Assembly (NCBI GenBank): GCA_016617855.1 | Contig: JAECUM010003271.1 | Location: 42,102 to 106,101 of the forward strand | Source of the DNA: Megalonaias nervosa | Taxonomy: Eukaryota; Mollusca; Bivalvia; Unionida; Unionidae | Direction: 5' to 3' | Length of the DNA: 64,000 bases | Shown: positions 51,609 to 59,769 of the stretch, piece after piece | Layout of the letters: each line of letters opens with the position of its first letter | Position numbering within the stretch: position 1 is the first letter of the stretch | The notes under the pieces: model-generated | The model's database searches: none | What the model was told of the DNA's origin: nothing | Seen by the model: the letters and a program-made list of their open reading frames with translations, nothing else | Program-made: the position numbers and the translations under genes

Positions 51609-51767
51609 GAATGTTCTCGAACTAGACTGAGTGCAAGCATATAAAAGGCAAAACGCGCTTTATAAATCAGTCTGCAGGATTTTGACCAGTACGAAAGATC
51701 ATGCGGAAATTATTACACTTGAACGAAAACGCATAGCGTTCGGGCGGATATTCACAAAGCGAGAAAG
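51609..51767 (+). promoter_or_regulatory. Inward heat-shock-type promoter and spliced-leader candidate
   Basis: GAATGTTCTCGAA at 51609-51621 is a perfect three-unit heat-shock element (nGAAnnTTCnnGAAn). TATAAAAG follows at 51640-51647, and a second TTATAAAT lies at about 51660. A consensus donor AAAG|GTAAGT is at 51767/51768, so an exon of about 100 bases would start near 51670. A palindromic GCATGCG (NRF-1-like) lies at about 51600. The nearest genes are antisense, so a transcript would have to splice to + strand genes further in, or be regulatory. All functional claims are inference from motifs. Confidence 0.55.
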
Positions 51768-51781
51768 GTAAGTGATATTAT

Positions 51782-52234
51782 CTATACCTCATTACCAATA
51801 ATTAATGTTTCTATTGTTGAAATTAAAAATATTTCATTATCACGATTGTAGAGACTAAATTTTACTTTACCGCTCACACAGCGATGGGACTCAAATAAGT
51901 CTTTTATTTGTGGTTTGTTAAGAGGATATTTTTTATCGATAAAATATATTTTTGGCCTATCAAGATCAATTGTAAGTTTCGTATATTTTTGTTGGTTGAT
52001 CGGATTGTGAAGATTTTTAAATTCCGCTAGCAACCTTTGATACAATTGTTCTAGGTAATTGAAATACTCGCTGTTATCATATCTGACGAGTGAAAGTTTT
52101 AGCTTGTCACGAGTTCCACTAAAACATATACCTGATGTTTCATTATTAATTTCAACTGTCAATTGTTTGCCGTCCATCATTAGATATTTGATCTTGCTAT
52201 TGTAGCTATTTGTCACTGTCAAATTTTCAAACAT
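51782..52234 (-). CDS. Uncharacterised 150-aa Polinton protein
   Basis: Intact frame from ATG 52234 to the stop at 51782, first gene from the left end and 24 bases beyond the polymerase stop. I recognise no family. The protein is mixed alpha/beta in character, rich in Lys, Asn and Tyr, with no membrane segment, signal peptide or cysteine cluster. Upstream of its ATG lies the TTTTATCTAA motif also seen before four other genes of this element, supporting a real transcript start. Order in the element (same strand, just after the polymerase) suggests a replication accessory role, which is only a guess. Confidence 0.7.
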   Translation of the reverse strand: MFENLTVTNSYNSKIKYLMMDGKQLTVEINNETSGICFSGTRDKLKLSLVRYDNSEYFNYLEQLYQRLLAEFKNLHNPINQQKYTKLTIDLDRPKIYFIDKKYPLNKPQIKDLFESHRCVSGKVKFSLYNRDNEIFLISTIETLIIGNEV

Positions 52235-52258
52235 TATTTCTTAAGTTTAGATAAAATT

Positions 52259-55200
52259 TTAGTTGGAAAAGATAATGTCAAGTATAGATCTATCATCATA
52301 ACAATACCCAAGTGCAAATGTATCTATCCCATTCTCGCAATAACGTTTGTCATCAAAATTAAACAATCCGCGTTTGATAATGACATCTGTTTCAAGCTTA
52401 TGATGATTCGTTCGAATACCCATTGATCTTATAAAACTAACACCGCCGCGAGCGCCATCAGCGTCGAGTGCGTACTTGTAATCATCAAATTTCATAAACT
52501 TTTTAACAAAATCGCGAGGCAGACCTTTTGCTTTTTTCGTTATTTTATTATTATCTAGCAATACGGCGTACATTTTACTGCGCAATCCGATAAAGGATTT
52601 GATGATGTTCGAGTTCATTTCATCTTTGAATTTACCAATAACCTTTTTATTTGTATCGTCATGAAATTTACTGTCACGTGGGTAATCGGAAAGATCAAAC
52701 AGATGTCGATTATCATATATATCCTGATAGACGTCCTCACATTCAATTTCATATACTGGCGAATCGGTATCAGTAAACAACAGTCTACTAGCCGGCCATT
52801 GATTTTTAACAAAATTATAATGAAAATCATACATCAGCCACTTTGATAAATCTAACACTGAAGCTCCAACATAAATCTGCTTGTTTAGTTTTAGATTTGT
52901 TTTTCTTCTTTGTATCGCAACAAGATTTTCATTAAAAATTTTCATACTAACAAAATCATCGTCTGACACAAGTTTGTTTCTGCGATTGACATCATTAACT
53001 AGCTCAATATTTACGCGTTTCCTAATATTTTCCATCGTCTTACCAAAAACGGAATTGTTCATGAGCTTAAAGAAGTTTTTCTCAAAATCAGTTTTTGCTG
53101 CAGCTCTTCTTGAAGTGTTCGAGTTAATATAATCTCTCATCCAAGGTGACTGATTAAATTTTAGTACACGATGAACTTTCCTCAACACAAGACCAGCATC
53201 TACTGCTTGTTTTAAAAGTTTGTAATGTAAAACATAATTTTTCTTATCGAGTAAATTTGGTACTAGCTTTTTGACCATAGAATTTTGTCTTGGTGATGCT
53301 GACGCCTGTTGTTTTGCAGATAATAAACTATAATCTATGATCATTGATTCTGCGCAGAAAGGATAATCGTTATGCAGTTTGTGTAGCGAAATAGGATAAT
53401 CGAGATCAACTTCAACGAAGTACGAAACATCGTTGGGTATCTTTTTTTCTGTCTCTGATAGAAATCGATCAGCCGTGATCCAATGAAATCCACCAAAAGG
53501 CATTGGTTCTGCCATAGAATGACCGTACAAGTTATTACAATCTAGATAAACTATATACTTCGAAGGAAGCTTAGGATTATACTCTTTTAAGTATTTGTTG
53601 TTTGCTTCAGCATATTTCTTCATTATCACGCTAATACCGCCTCTGATACCTTTTTCGATAAAATTGAACATATCAACGTCAGTCAGTAATTCTAACATTA
53701 CCTTGCTAAACTTTAGCAGAGCGTCCCAAGACAACCCCGGGGCAGAATAATACCAGCAAGGATCTAGTCCGTAATTATTATAACTTACTTCTCGAAAGCT
53801 TTCAAAAACATCTGCTAATAATAACACATCAGTTTTCAAGTATAAATCATGATAATCACCAAACGTCTCACAATCAAATTCTTTCCAGATATTTTGTGCG
53901 TACTTGTACTCGTCATCGGTTATATTTTCATTTTTAAGTTGCGAATAAAATTTGTCTTTGTCAGGTAAAGATGTTTCATCAAATTTACTCCAGTCGTCGA
54001 GATATTCGTATGGAAATACTCCTTTTTTGGTCAGTAGATTAAATTTATCTCCAAAACAGTCTCGTAGGTTATCAAACTTACTACAACCTTTGACAAGATC
54101 ATCTAATGATGCTGACATAAACTGCAGGCTGTCAATGAAACGCAACTTACCTAGCGTAACTGACATATACTTTTCAAAATTATTTGGAATGCATTTGATG
54201 ACGTTATCGAGTTTTAGACGAGATTTTATGTCAGAATCACCAAAAGCTTCTACTATAATATGACTATCATATCCTCGAAAGTTGTGAAGAATAACTGGAA
54301 TAAAATCTGGAGCATGAAATTTTAAATTACATTGATCATGAGCCGCTCCATGGTACTGTCCGGTCAAATGACAATGGTCATGTACTTTATTATCCCTGAC
54401 GTTGTCAGGGTCAAAAGCTTTTTCACAAATATAACAAATTTCCGCTTGCTCGTGATCAGATTCTTGCTGAGGTGTTAATTTAATCATTGGAGTTACTCTT
54501 TTCAAACGAGCAAATATATTATCAACTTCGCTGATCAACTGCTTGAGAAGCCAGACAGCTGGATTTTTACCACGATATAATTTAATTGGTTTAGATAACC
54601 TCGAATCAGTACAACAAACTACCTTATACGCTACTCCGCACGGAACATGATTTTGAGTTTTTCTTGTACTCGATTGATTAGGATTATTTTCTACGCCAAG
54701 TACAGGCTGAAGTAAGCATTCGAAATCAGCGTATATGACGAAAGGAATTTTTAGTTTGTGATTATGATGGACAAACTGTAACACATTATCTTTTTTAGAT
54801 GGCATTGTTATTCTTTGTACATCACTACAGTACTGCAAATGCTTTTGTAATATTTCACTGTTAGTACAACCGTGCAAGCATCGATAACAAAAGAATTTTT
54901 TGTTCTTATCATTATTATACTGTCTACCAACTAGCCCGTTGAAGTTTTTAATCCAAACATAGTGATTTTTATAAAACAGTAAATTTATAGTTGATTGTGA
55001 AGCTTTTTCTGAAATATATCTCGGATATACGTTTTCTTTTTCATCTAGTCCGAAAACGTTAATCGAAATATTATTTTGCTTTTCAAACTTTGGTATTTGA
55101 TTTTCTACCACTGGAAAGTCAATATCTTTAAAATTTAATCTTGACACGTGACTAATATACTTCTCAACGCGATCAGCGTGTTTTTCTGCTGGAAATAGTG

Positions 55201-55753
55201 CGGAAAGAACAGCCCACTGAAAACATTTGTTATCAACGTTTTTCACGTTTATACAGCATTTTTTATTTTTTATTTTTGGTGGTAGGTCAATATACAAACT
55301 ACCGCGTAATGCATCATATTTCATCGTGTGAAACAAAATTTCTTTGATCATTTCAAACTTCCAACCCGAACCTGATTCGGTGTATTCTTCTATCTTTTTC
55401 CAGATTTCTTGGTGTATTTCATTAGCTAGTGACAAAAGATCGGTCCCGAGCAAAACACGCCTTGATTTTGCGTTAATGTAGGGGTCTATGATTTCCTTGT
55501 CAGTTGATTTCTCTTTCACGAATATCTTTGAAAATATAACATGATATTGTACTAATATTCTTAGACCCTTATGTTTTTCAAGTTCACGTTTTACAGTTGG
55601 CTCTAGTAGGTGGTAAAGATTTGTTGCAGTAAAATTTACCAGTATGATTTGTTTATCAAACCGATAACTGTTGTCGAATCCTGTAAATGCAGTCGCTATT
55701 TTATCAGGTTCTCCCATAAGGCTCTTTTTGGCTGTATCATGCAATTTTAACAT
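52259..55753 (-). CDS. PolB: Family B DNA polymerase, protein-primed type, with internal HNH-like zinc domain
   Basis: 1164 residues from ATG 55753 (MLKLHDTAK); an upstream extension to 55906 would run into the divergent gene and is rejected. In order: a C2H2-like finger (CYRCLHGC...HLQYC, about 288-308); Exo I in VIYADFEC (about 341); a recombination endonuclease VII/HNH-like zinc module (CYICEKAF...HDHCH...CNLKFH, about 439-475); Exo II in HNFRGYDSH (about 491); Exo III in YLKTDVLLLAD (about 640); motif A YLDCNNLYG (about 738); motif B KLMNNSVFGKTM (about 901); motif C FTDTDS (about 994). All catalytic residues are present. The family replicates linear viral and plasmid genomes from a terminal protein; no separate terminal protein is recognisable here. 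Confidence 0.95.
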   Translation of the reverse strand: MLKLHDTAKKSLMGEPDKIATAFTGFDNSYRFDKQIILVNFTATNLYHLLEPTVKRELEKHKGLRILVQYHVIFSKIFVKEKSTDKEIIDPYINAKSRRVLLGTDLLSLANEIHQEIWKKIEEYTESGSGWKFEMIKEILFHTMKYDALRGSLYIDLPPKIKNKKCCINVKNVDNKCFQWAVLSALFPAEKHADRVEKYISHVSRLNFKDIDFPVVENQIPKFEKQNNISINVFGLDEKENVYPRYISEKASQSTINLLFYKNHYVWIKNFNGLVGRQYNNDKNKKFFCYRCLHGCTNSEILQKHLQYCSDVQRITMPSKKDNVLQFVHHNHKLKIPFVIYADFECLLQPVLGVENNPNQSSTRKTQNHVPCGVAYKVVCCTDSRLSKPIKLYRGKNPAVWLLKQLISEVDNIFARLKRVTPMIKLTPQQESDHEQAEICYICEKAFDPDNVRDNKVHDHCHLTGQYHGAAHDQCNLKFHAPDFIPVILHNFRGYDSHIIVEAFGDSDIKSRLKLDNVIKCIPNNFEKYMSVTLGKLRFIDSLQFMSASLDDLVKGCSKFDNLRDCFGDKFNLLTKKGVFPYEYLDDWSKFDETSLPDKDKFYSQLKNENITDDEYKYAQNIWKEFDCETFGDYHDLYLKTDVLLLADVFESFREVSYNNYGLDPCWYYSAPGLSWDALLKFSKVMLELLTDVDMFNFIEKGIRGGISVIMKKYAEANNKYLKEYNPKLPSKYIVYLDCNNLYGHSMAEPMPFGGFHWITADRFLSETEKKIPNDVSYFVEVDLDYPISLHKLHNDYPFCAESMIIDYSLLSAKQQASASPRQNSMVKKLVPNLLDKKNYVLHYKLLKQAVDAGLVLRKVHRVLKFNQSPWMRDYINSNTSRRAAAKTDFEKNFFKLMNNSVFGKTMENIRKRVNIELVNDVNRRNKLVSDDDFVSMKIFNENLVAIQRRKTNLKLNKQIYVGASVLDLSKWLMYDFHYNFVKNQWPASRLLFTDTDSPVYEIECEDVYQDIYDNRHLFDLSDYPRDSKFHDDTNKKVIGKFKDEMNSNIIKSFIGLRSKMYAVLLDNNKITKKAKGLPRDFVKKFMKFDDYKYALDADGARGGVSFIRSMGIRTNHHKLETDVIIKRGLFNFDDKRYCENGIDTFALGYCYDDRSILDIIFSN

Positions 55754-55855
55754 TGTTATACTATATATATAATATCTAATTGATTGTTTGATTGATGACA
55801 GCACATGCGCTAGATTTGAAAAACAATTAGAGATAACAAAAATCCTTATAATATA
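55754..55855. promoter_or_regulatory. Divergent promoter region between polymerase and HNH gene
   Basis: 102 bases. On the minus strand TATATATATAG lies about 12-25 bases before the polymerase ATG. On the + strand the HNH gene is preceded by CCTTATAATATA. Strong AT bias fits both being promoters. Confidence 0.5.
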
Positions 55856-56665
55856 ATGACAGCAAATATAACAAGCGCATATGAGCAAGAGGCATATATC
55901 ATTCACCCAAAGTATAACCTATACGCTGGAAATGTATTAGGTTCTGTTATTAACTTCAAAACTAGAATATCTGTTGGCAAATCAACGCCAGCGGGTTATA
56001 CGATTAGCGTAAAGGGAGATAATGCTGAGAGAACGGAAATGTTTAGAAAAGATTTTATTTATACTTTATTCTGCGGTGATATTCCAGAAGGACAAAGAGT
56101 CTATCGAGTAAATGGCTCGATTACTGATGACAATATTGAAAACTTATCTTTACAAAACGAGTTTCAGCCGCACCCGGTCTTTGATTTATACGAGGCTAAC
56201 GATCGCGGTATTATAAGAAACAGAAAAACTAAAAATGTTATTGGTTCTATGAGTAATATGGGCTATCTTATAGTAACTGTTAGAGGAACAAAAGTCGATT
56301 ACGTTAATTATAAGTCTCACCGTTTTGTTTATGAGACGTTTAACGGACCTATACCCAATGGTCTTGTGATTAATCACATCAATAACGTAAAAACTGATAA
56401 TCAAATAGAAAATTTGGAAATAGTTACCCAGCAGGAAAATGTGAGAAAAGGACGAGGTGGTGGTATTAATTTTAGATATCCTGCAAAACATGTTGTTTCG
56501 TTGAATCTCAAAACAGATGAGGAAATCAAATTTAAATCAATATCAGCTGCAGCAAAGCATCTTGAAATTCATCCACAAAGAGTAATAGACGTTGCCGACG
56601 GTAGAAGTAAAACAGCAACTTCAATGTCAACTTTTGATAGATTTAGTTTCAGATATGATGATTAA
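55856..56665 (+). CDS. HNH homing-type endonuclease with NUMOD-like tail
   Basis: 269 residues, intact, transcribed against the polymerase. It holds two similar modules. The second (about 152-194) has the HNH core HRFVYETFNGPIP...VINHINNVKTDNQIENLEIV. The first (about 58-97: DFIYTLFCGDIPEG...VYRVNGSITDDNIENLSL) has the same scaffold but lacks the key histidines. The C-terminal part (about 213-250, FKSISAAAKHLEIHPQRVID) resembles a NUMOD1-type DNA-binding helix-turn-helix. Such proteins are usual in phages, giant viruses and group I introns as selfish endonucleases; here it stands free between replication and integration genes. Its benefit to the Polinton is unknown. Its 3' end overlaps the next gene tail-to-tail by 17 bases. 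Confidence 0.88.
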   Translation: MTANITSAYEQEAYIIHPKYNLYAGNVLGSVINFKTRISVGKSTPAGYTISVKGDNAERTEMFRKDFIYTLFCGDIPEGQRVYRVNGSITDDNIENLSLQNEFQPHPVFDLYEANDRGIIRNRKTKNVIGSMSNMGYLIVTVRGTKVDYVNYKSHRFVYETFNGPIPNGLVINHINNVKTDNQIENLEIVTQQENVRKGRGGGINFRYPAKHVVSLNLKTDEEIKFKSISAAAKHLEIHPQRVIDVADGRSKTATSMSTFDRFSFRYDD

Positions 56666-56930
56666 TGATATTTCGTAATTCTGTCTTACTAAGACAGCTA
56701 TGTGCAAATGCCATAATATCATCACAATCAAATTTTAATGTTATAAAAGCATTTTCATTAAGTTTATTTTTTTCTGCTGCTGTTAGTAATATTTTATGAG
56801 AATCACCTTGAATAACAATAACGTCAACGGAATATGCACTATAACCTGACAGACATTTTCGAACTGCTTCAGCTAGTTCGTTATAGTTTAATACATTAAC
56901 TTTTTGATGATATTTTACCTCGTCAGTCAT
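56649..56930 (-). CDS. Uncharacterised 93-aa protein
   Basis: Intact frame from ATG 56930, preceded by TTTTATCTAA, the recurrent upstream motif of this element. Predicted compact alpha/beta, acidic, single CLS and CDD cysteines, no recognised domain. The stop overlaps the end of the convergent HNH gene. Confidence 0.6.
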   Translation of the reverse strand: MTDEVKYHQKVNVLNYNELAEAVRKCLSGYSAYSVDVIVIQGDSHKILLTAAEKNKLNENAFITLKFDCDDIMAFAHSCLSKTELRNIINHHI

Positions 56931-56972
56931 ATCTTATAACAATAAATTAGATAAAAAAATATATTATATAAT

Positions 56973-57500
56973 ATGGACTTGATGAAACTACTTGCTAAAA
57001 TATTATATGAAGAAGATACAATCGAAGACAATGTTAAAATCACTACAAAACCACAAGTAATTTTACCAATAGCTAGAGATTTCATTTCTAGAGATGAAAT
57101 AGGCAAATCTTCTAGCTATAGCGAAGATGATATTTTATACAACAACGAATCTGACGATGATAATGAAATAGTCACCGTCATTGACAGAACAAATTACAGC
57201 AGACCAACAACTGGACGATATAATGTTAAGTATCATATTGCCAAAAAAATAATAAAATTTAATTTTACTGTTGCCGAACAACAGATATTTTGGCAGCTTA
57301 TCAGGCCGTTTTTAAATCTAAAAATAACTGGCCAGCAAAGGAGCATAAAATACGATTTTATTTTCGCTAAGATATTTAATTTAATGCCAGTCGATAATGA
57401 AAGAAAATTGCATTTAATTTCATTATGTAAACCAATAAAATGTAAATCTGTACTTGTGAAATACGAACAAATTTATAATAATATTATTGAATCGCAGTAG
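56973..57500 (+). CDS. 175-aa protein resembling the C-terminus of VLTF3-type late transcription factors
   Basis: Intact, divergent from the 93-aa gene across 42 bases. The N-terminal third is acidic and low in structure (SYSEDDILYNNESDDDNE). The C-terminal part (about 95-170) has RSIKYDFIFAKIFNLM and CKSVLVKYEQIYNNI, a pattern like the conserved C-terminal block of VLTF3-like proteins in large DNA viruses and Polinton-like viruses (Y.FVL.KLL.LL ... LK....L...D.IWK.I). The zinc-binding cysteines of full VLTF3 are not visible, so this could be a reduced or merely similar protein. If right, it would help express late genes. It ends 17 bases inside the integrase gene. Confidence 0.55.
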   Translation: MDLMKLLAKILYEEDTIEDNVKITTKPQVILPIARDFISRDEIGKSSSYSEDDILYNNESDDDNEIVTVIDRTNYSRPTTGRYNVKYHIAKKIIKFNFTVAEQQIFWQLIRPFLNLKITGQQRSIKYDFIFAKIFNLMPVDNERKLHLISLCKPIKCKSVLVKYEQIYNNIIESQ

Positions 57501-58383
57501 ATGAAATCGCAGTCGATGAAATCGATCGAGTTGGTACCCAGCTATTAAATTTATCGCTATACCCACGCCACTTAACTAAACTTTTATCACCTTTTCTCCT
57601 AATCACTTTTTCGATAACGAAAATATCTTGTTCAGTTTTCTGAAGTTCCTGCTCATAAAAACTACCAATGATCGGTTCCCCTGCCAGATCTTTTAGCGCG
57701 TATGTTACAGGTATTGTTAAAAGTACTTTATCAACTACAAACACTTCTTCAGTCCAGTTTGGAGTAAATCCTTTTTCAAATGTTTTTTTAGTCAAAGAAA
57801 TCCTAACCCGATCACCAACTTTAAATTTATGTCTGCGATACATGTTTTCATTTGCAAGAATCGGATTTTTAATTGCGTTGTTTGGTGATAATTTAGTGGT
57901 TCGGTGTTTCGTGTTATTGTACTTGTCAACAATGTTTTGTAAATTGTCAATATATTTATTAGTATTTTTAGCTGTCAAATATTTGTGTATTTTTTCGTTT
58001 AGAGTGCGATTAAATCTTTCGACGACAACACTTTTACCCTCATTTCCTGTAACATATTTTTTAATGTTATTTTGTTCTAGAAACTGCTCAAACTTTTTAT
58101 TAAAAAATTCTGCTCCGTGATCAGTCCAGATTTTATTTGGTTTTCTTTCTGTACTTGTTATTATTTGTTTTAACGCATTAGTTATCGACGTTCCTGTCTT
58201 ATCCGAAACAGGTACACTAAACGCGTATTTACTAAAAATATCTATGACATTAAACAAGTATTTCTTTGGAGCACCATCAGATCCAACGTTAAATTCTGCT
58301 AGATTTGATACATCTACTAAATCTATCGCCCAGATATCATCAACGGCATTTGCGACAACTTTACGTCGCGTAAGCTTTTTTTT
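57484..58383 (-). CDS. INT: Retroviral-type DDE integrase with C-terminal chromodomain (no start codon of its own)
   Basis: The frame opens at 58383 directly after an in-frame TAA and runs 299 codons to 57484. Catalytic Asp in WAIDLVD, second Asp in KIWTDHGAEF, Glu in VERFNRTLNEK. A C-terminal chromodomain follows (VIEKVIRRKGDKSLVKWRGY). Polinton integrases insert the element and make 6-bp duplications; chromodomains can direct insertion to methylated histones. There is no AUG before the catalytic core: the first Met is about 190 residues in, and an ORF call from a TTG at 58257 would omit the first catalytic Asp. The frame meets the PLA2-like frame at a run of ten A. The 3' end has 15-bp repeats giving SSTAI twice. 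Confidence 0.9.
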   Translation of the reverse strand, partial: KKKLTRRKVVANAVDDIWAIDLVDVSNLAEFNVGSDGAPKKYLFNVIDIFSKYAFSVPVSDKTGTSITNALKQIITSTERKPNKIWTDHGAEFFNKKFEQFLEQNNIKKYVTGNEGKSVVVERFNRTLNEKIHKYLTAKNTNKYIDNLQNIVDKYNNTKHRTTKLSPNNAIKNPILANENMYRRHKFKVGDRVRISLTKKTFEKGFTPNWTEEVFVVDKVLLTIPVTYALKDLAGEPIIGSFYEQELQKTEQDIFVIEKVIRRKGDKSLVKWRGYSDKFNSWVPTRSISSTAISSTAIQ

Positions 58384-58874
58384 TTAGGTTTATGTAGCTC
58401 AGACGCTAGATCATCGTATAATTCTTTTCCGAGTCTAGACTCTCCAAGTCCAAGTTTATATTTTGCTCCAATAAAACCCTGTACCAGCTTTTTATCAAAA
58501 CTTTCTCGTAGATTTGTTGGCTTCATATCACGAAGTTCGTCCAACATTACTTTATCACAGCCAGCCTTATCTTGCTCATTGTCTCTGTAACAGATATCAT
58601 GACGCATTGCTATGCTATCAACTTGATTATAAGGCTCCTGTCCTGACAGCGGATTATCATTTTCATCTAGTTGTTTATCAAGAGGATTATAAGGTCCAGT
58701 GTATTTATGACCTGGCAATGTCCAACCTCCTTTTGGTTTTGGTAATTTGCCAATAAATTTGTGTATATCTATACCTGTTCCAATTGTTTCTCTGTTGTTA
58801 CAACGTTGACAGTATGTGATAATTTTATTTTGCTCGAGACATAAATCTCTGTCAGAATCGCACTTGCATATCAT
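58323..58874 (-). CDS. PLA2-like domain protein, N-terminal partner of the integrase
   Basis: 183 residues from ATG 58874. N-terminal cysteines (CKCDSDRDLC, CQRC) precede a group-XII/parvovirus VP1-like phospholipase A2 motif: calcium loop YTGPYNPLD (about 59-67) and catalytic HDICY (about 93-97), then KCGLG-like GAKYKLGLGE. After ASELHKPKKK the frame shifts away from the integrase and ends 18 codons later. In related Polintons this domain is continuous with the integrase, so this ORF is the upstream half of one gene. A lipase that opens endosomal membranes would fit a virion protein, but enzymatic activity is not shown. Confidence 0.85.
   Translation of the reverse strand: MICKCDSDRDLCLEQNKIITYCQRCNNRETIGTGIDIHKFIGKLPKPKGGWTLPGHKYTGPYNPLDKQLDENDNPLSGQEPYNQVDSIAMRHDICYRDNEQDKAGCDKVMLDELRDMKPTNLRESFDKKLVQGFIGAKYKLGLGESRLGKELYDDLASELHKPKKKSLRDVKLSQMPLMISGR
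58376..58386 (-). other. A10 slippery run joining two frames
   Basis: On the minus strand the sequence is CCT, ten A, GCTT. The PLA2-like frame reads AAA AAA AAA AGC. A shift of -1 on the A run enters the integrase frame, whose upstream limit is a TAA formed by the same run. It includes the AAAAAAG heptamer known from -1 frameshift sites. It could equally be a disabling mutation or a homopolymer sequencing error. Confidence 0.8.
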
Positions 58875-58883
58875 TCTATATTT

Positions 58884-59144
58884 TTAGTCGTCTACTAAAA
58901 TAATCCCCCTAACAAAATCATGAGGGTAACCAGCTCCCATCGACTTTATCGCCAGAGATGAAATCTCCTGCGACGGTGTTGCCAGAGATGAAATCTCCTG
59001 CGACGTTTTCTTTAAAAATACACTTTTCTTTCTACCACAAACAGCACAAATACTTTTTAGCATTATTTTATTATTTTTTGTTTTTTCCGTCATCTCATCC
59101 TTATTTTCTGTTTTAGTTTTACATTTGAGACAATATGTTAACAT
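58884..59144 (-). CDS. Small zinc-ribbon protein (DUF5679-like)
   Basis: 86 residues from ATG 59144. Two CxxC knuckles, YCLKC (Cys5, Cys8) and CAVCG (Cys33, Cys36), about 25 residues apart, make a four-Cys zinc ribbon. Small proteins starting M..YC.KC...T occur in many Polintons and adintoviruses next to capsid genes. The C-terminal part carries a 30-bp in-frame tandem duplication giving SQEISSLA twice. TTTTATCTAA lies 14 bases upstream of the start. Role unknown; nucleic-acid binding is likely. Confidence 0.75.
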   Translation of the reverse strand: MLTYCLKCKTKTENKDEMTEKTKNNKIMLKSICAVCGRKKSVFLKKTSQEISSLATPSQEISSLAIKSMGAGYPHDFVRGIILVDD

Positions 59145-59181
59145 TATATTTTGTAAGTTTAGATAAAATTTATTGCAAGCT

Positions 59182-59769
59182 TTAGATAGCTTTACAAAAA
59201 TTTATTGCAATCTCATCATTAACGTGAGAAGGTTGCTTATCAAACTGCAAAATAAACTTTAAAAAATTAGAATCTCTGAAGTTCTCACCGGAGTTCTCAC
59301 TCTGGAACATCTGTTTAATGAACATTATACAATAATATCCGCAAGCAGAAGTTCCAATAGGTTGAAGTTGATTAGACGAATAATATATTTTTTTATATTT
59401 TTTGTTTAAGTATTTTTTTATTACATCGCTTGGAGGAAGTCCAAACGAGTCAAAATAATTATTATTATAAACTGCTACCCAATGCGTACCGGATCCGTCA
59501 TTGAAATCTTGTATATTTATCACACATGAACTTACAGCTGACGGTGTTTTTATTGCTGCGAGTTCATCTTTAGAATAAACTCCATGAAATCCAGGAACTG
59601 CTTTTAACTTATCAAGTATATCAAAGTTACTTAACGATGTGACCGTGTTCCCGGCAATGTTAGACCACGTCCGATTCCTAGCAGATTTGGCAGCAGACTT
59701 CCAGCTAGTCCTGCTAAAAGTGGAGCGAACGGAATAATTCCTCCTTGTTTTGTTTGATTGCATTTGCAT
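59182..59769 (-). CDS. PRO: Adenain-like cysteine protease (virion maturation)
   Basis: 195 residues. Catalytic triad and oxyanion residues of the C5/Ulp-like fold are visible: His96 in GTHWVAVY, Asp107 in YFDSFG, Gln136 in NQLQP, Cys143 in SACGYYC. The core starts near FDILDKL (about 49), as in other Polinton proteases. Upstream of it there is no Met except at residues 1 and 3, so the ATG at 59769 adds a 45-residue Arg/Ser-rich tail encoded entirely inside the core protein gene in another frame. Either this tail is real, or the protease is made by frameshifting from that gene. It should cleave capsid and core precursors. Confidence 0.9.
   Translation of the reverse strand: MQMQSNKTRRNYSVRSTFSRTSWKSAAKSARNRTWSNIAGNTVTSLSNFDILDKLKAVPGFHGVYSKDELAAIKTPSAVSSCVINIQDFNDGSGTHWVAVYNNNYFDSFGLPPSDVIKKYLNKKYKKIYYSSNQLQPIGTSACGYYCIMFIKQMFQSENSGENFRDSNFLKFILQFDKQPSHVNDEIAINFCKAI

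Noticed and set aside
51407..51640. Minus-strand 77-codon frame with internal repeats
   Set aside because: It only translates the 69-bp subterminal repeats and ends at the TATA region; no start motif of the element precedes it.
55754..55906. Longer polymerase start giving 1215 residues
   Set aside because: It begins inside the divergent HNH gene and crosses the AT-rich promoter region; the extra segment is hydrophobic and not polymerase-like. ATG 55753 is the natural start.
57484..58257. Integrase starting at TTG 58257
   Set aside because: It would lose the first catalytic Asp; the same frame stays open to 58383 and contains the conserved N-terminal part.
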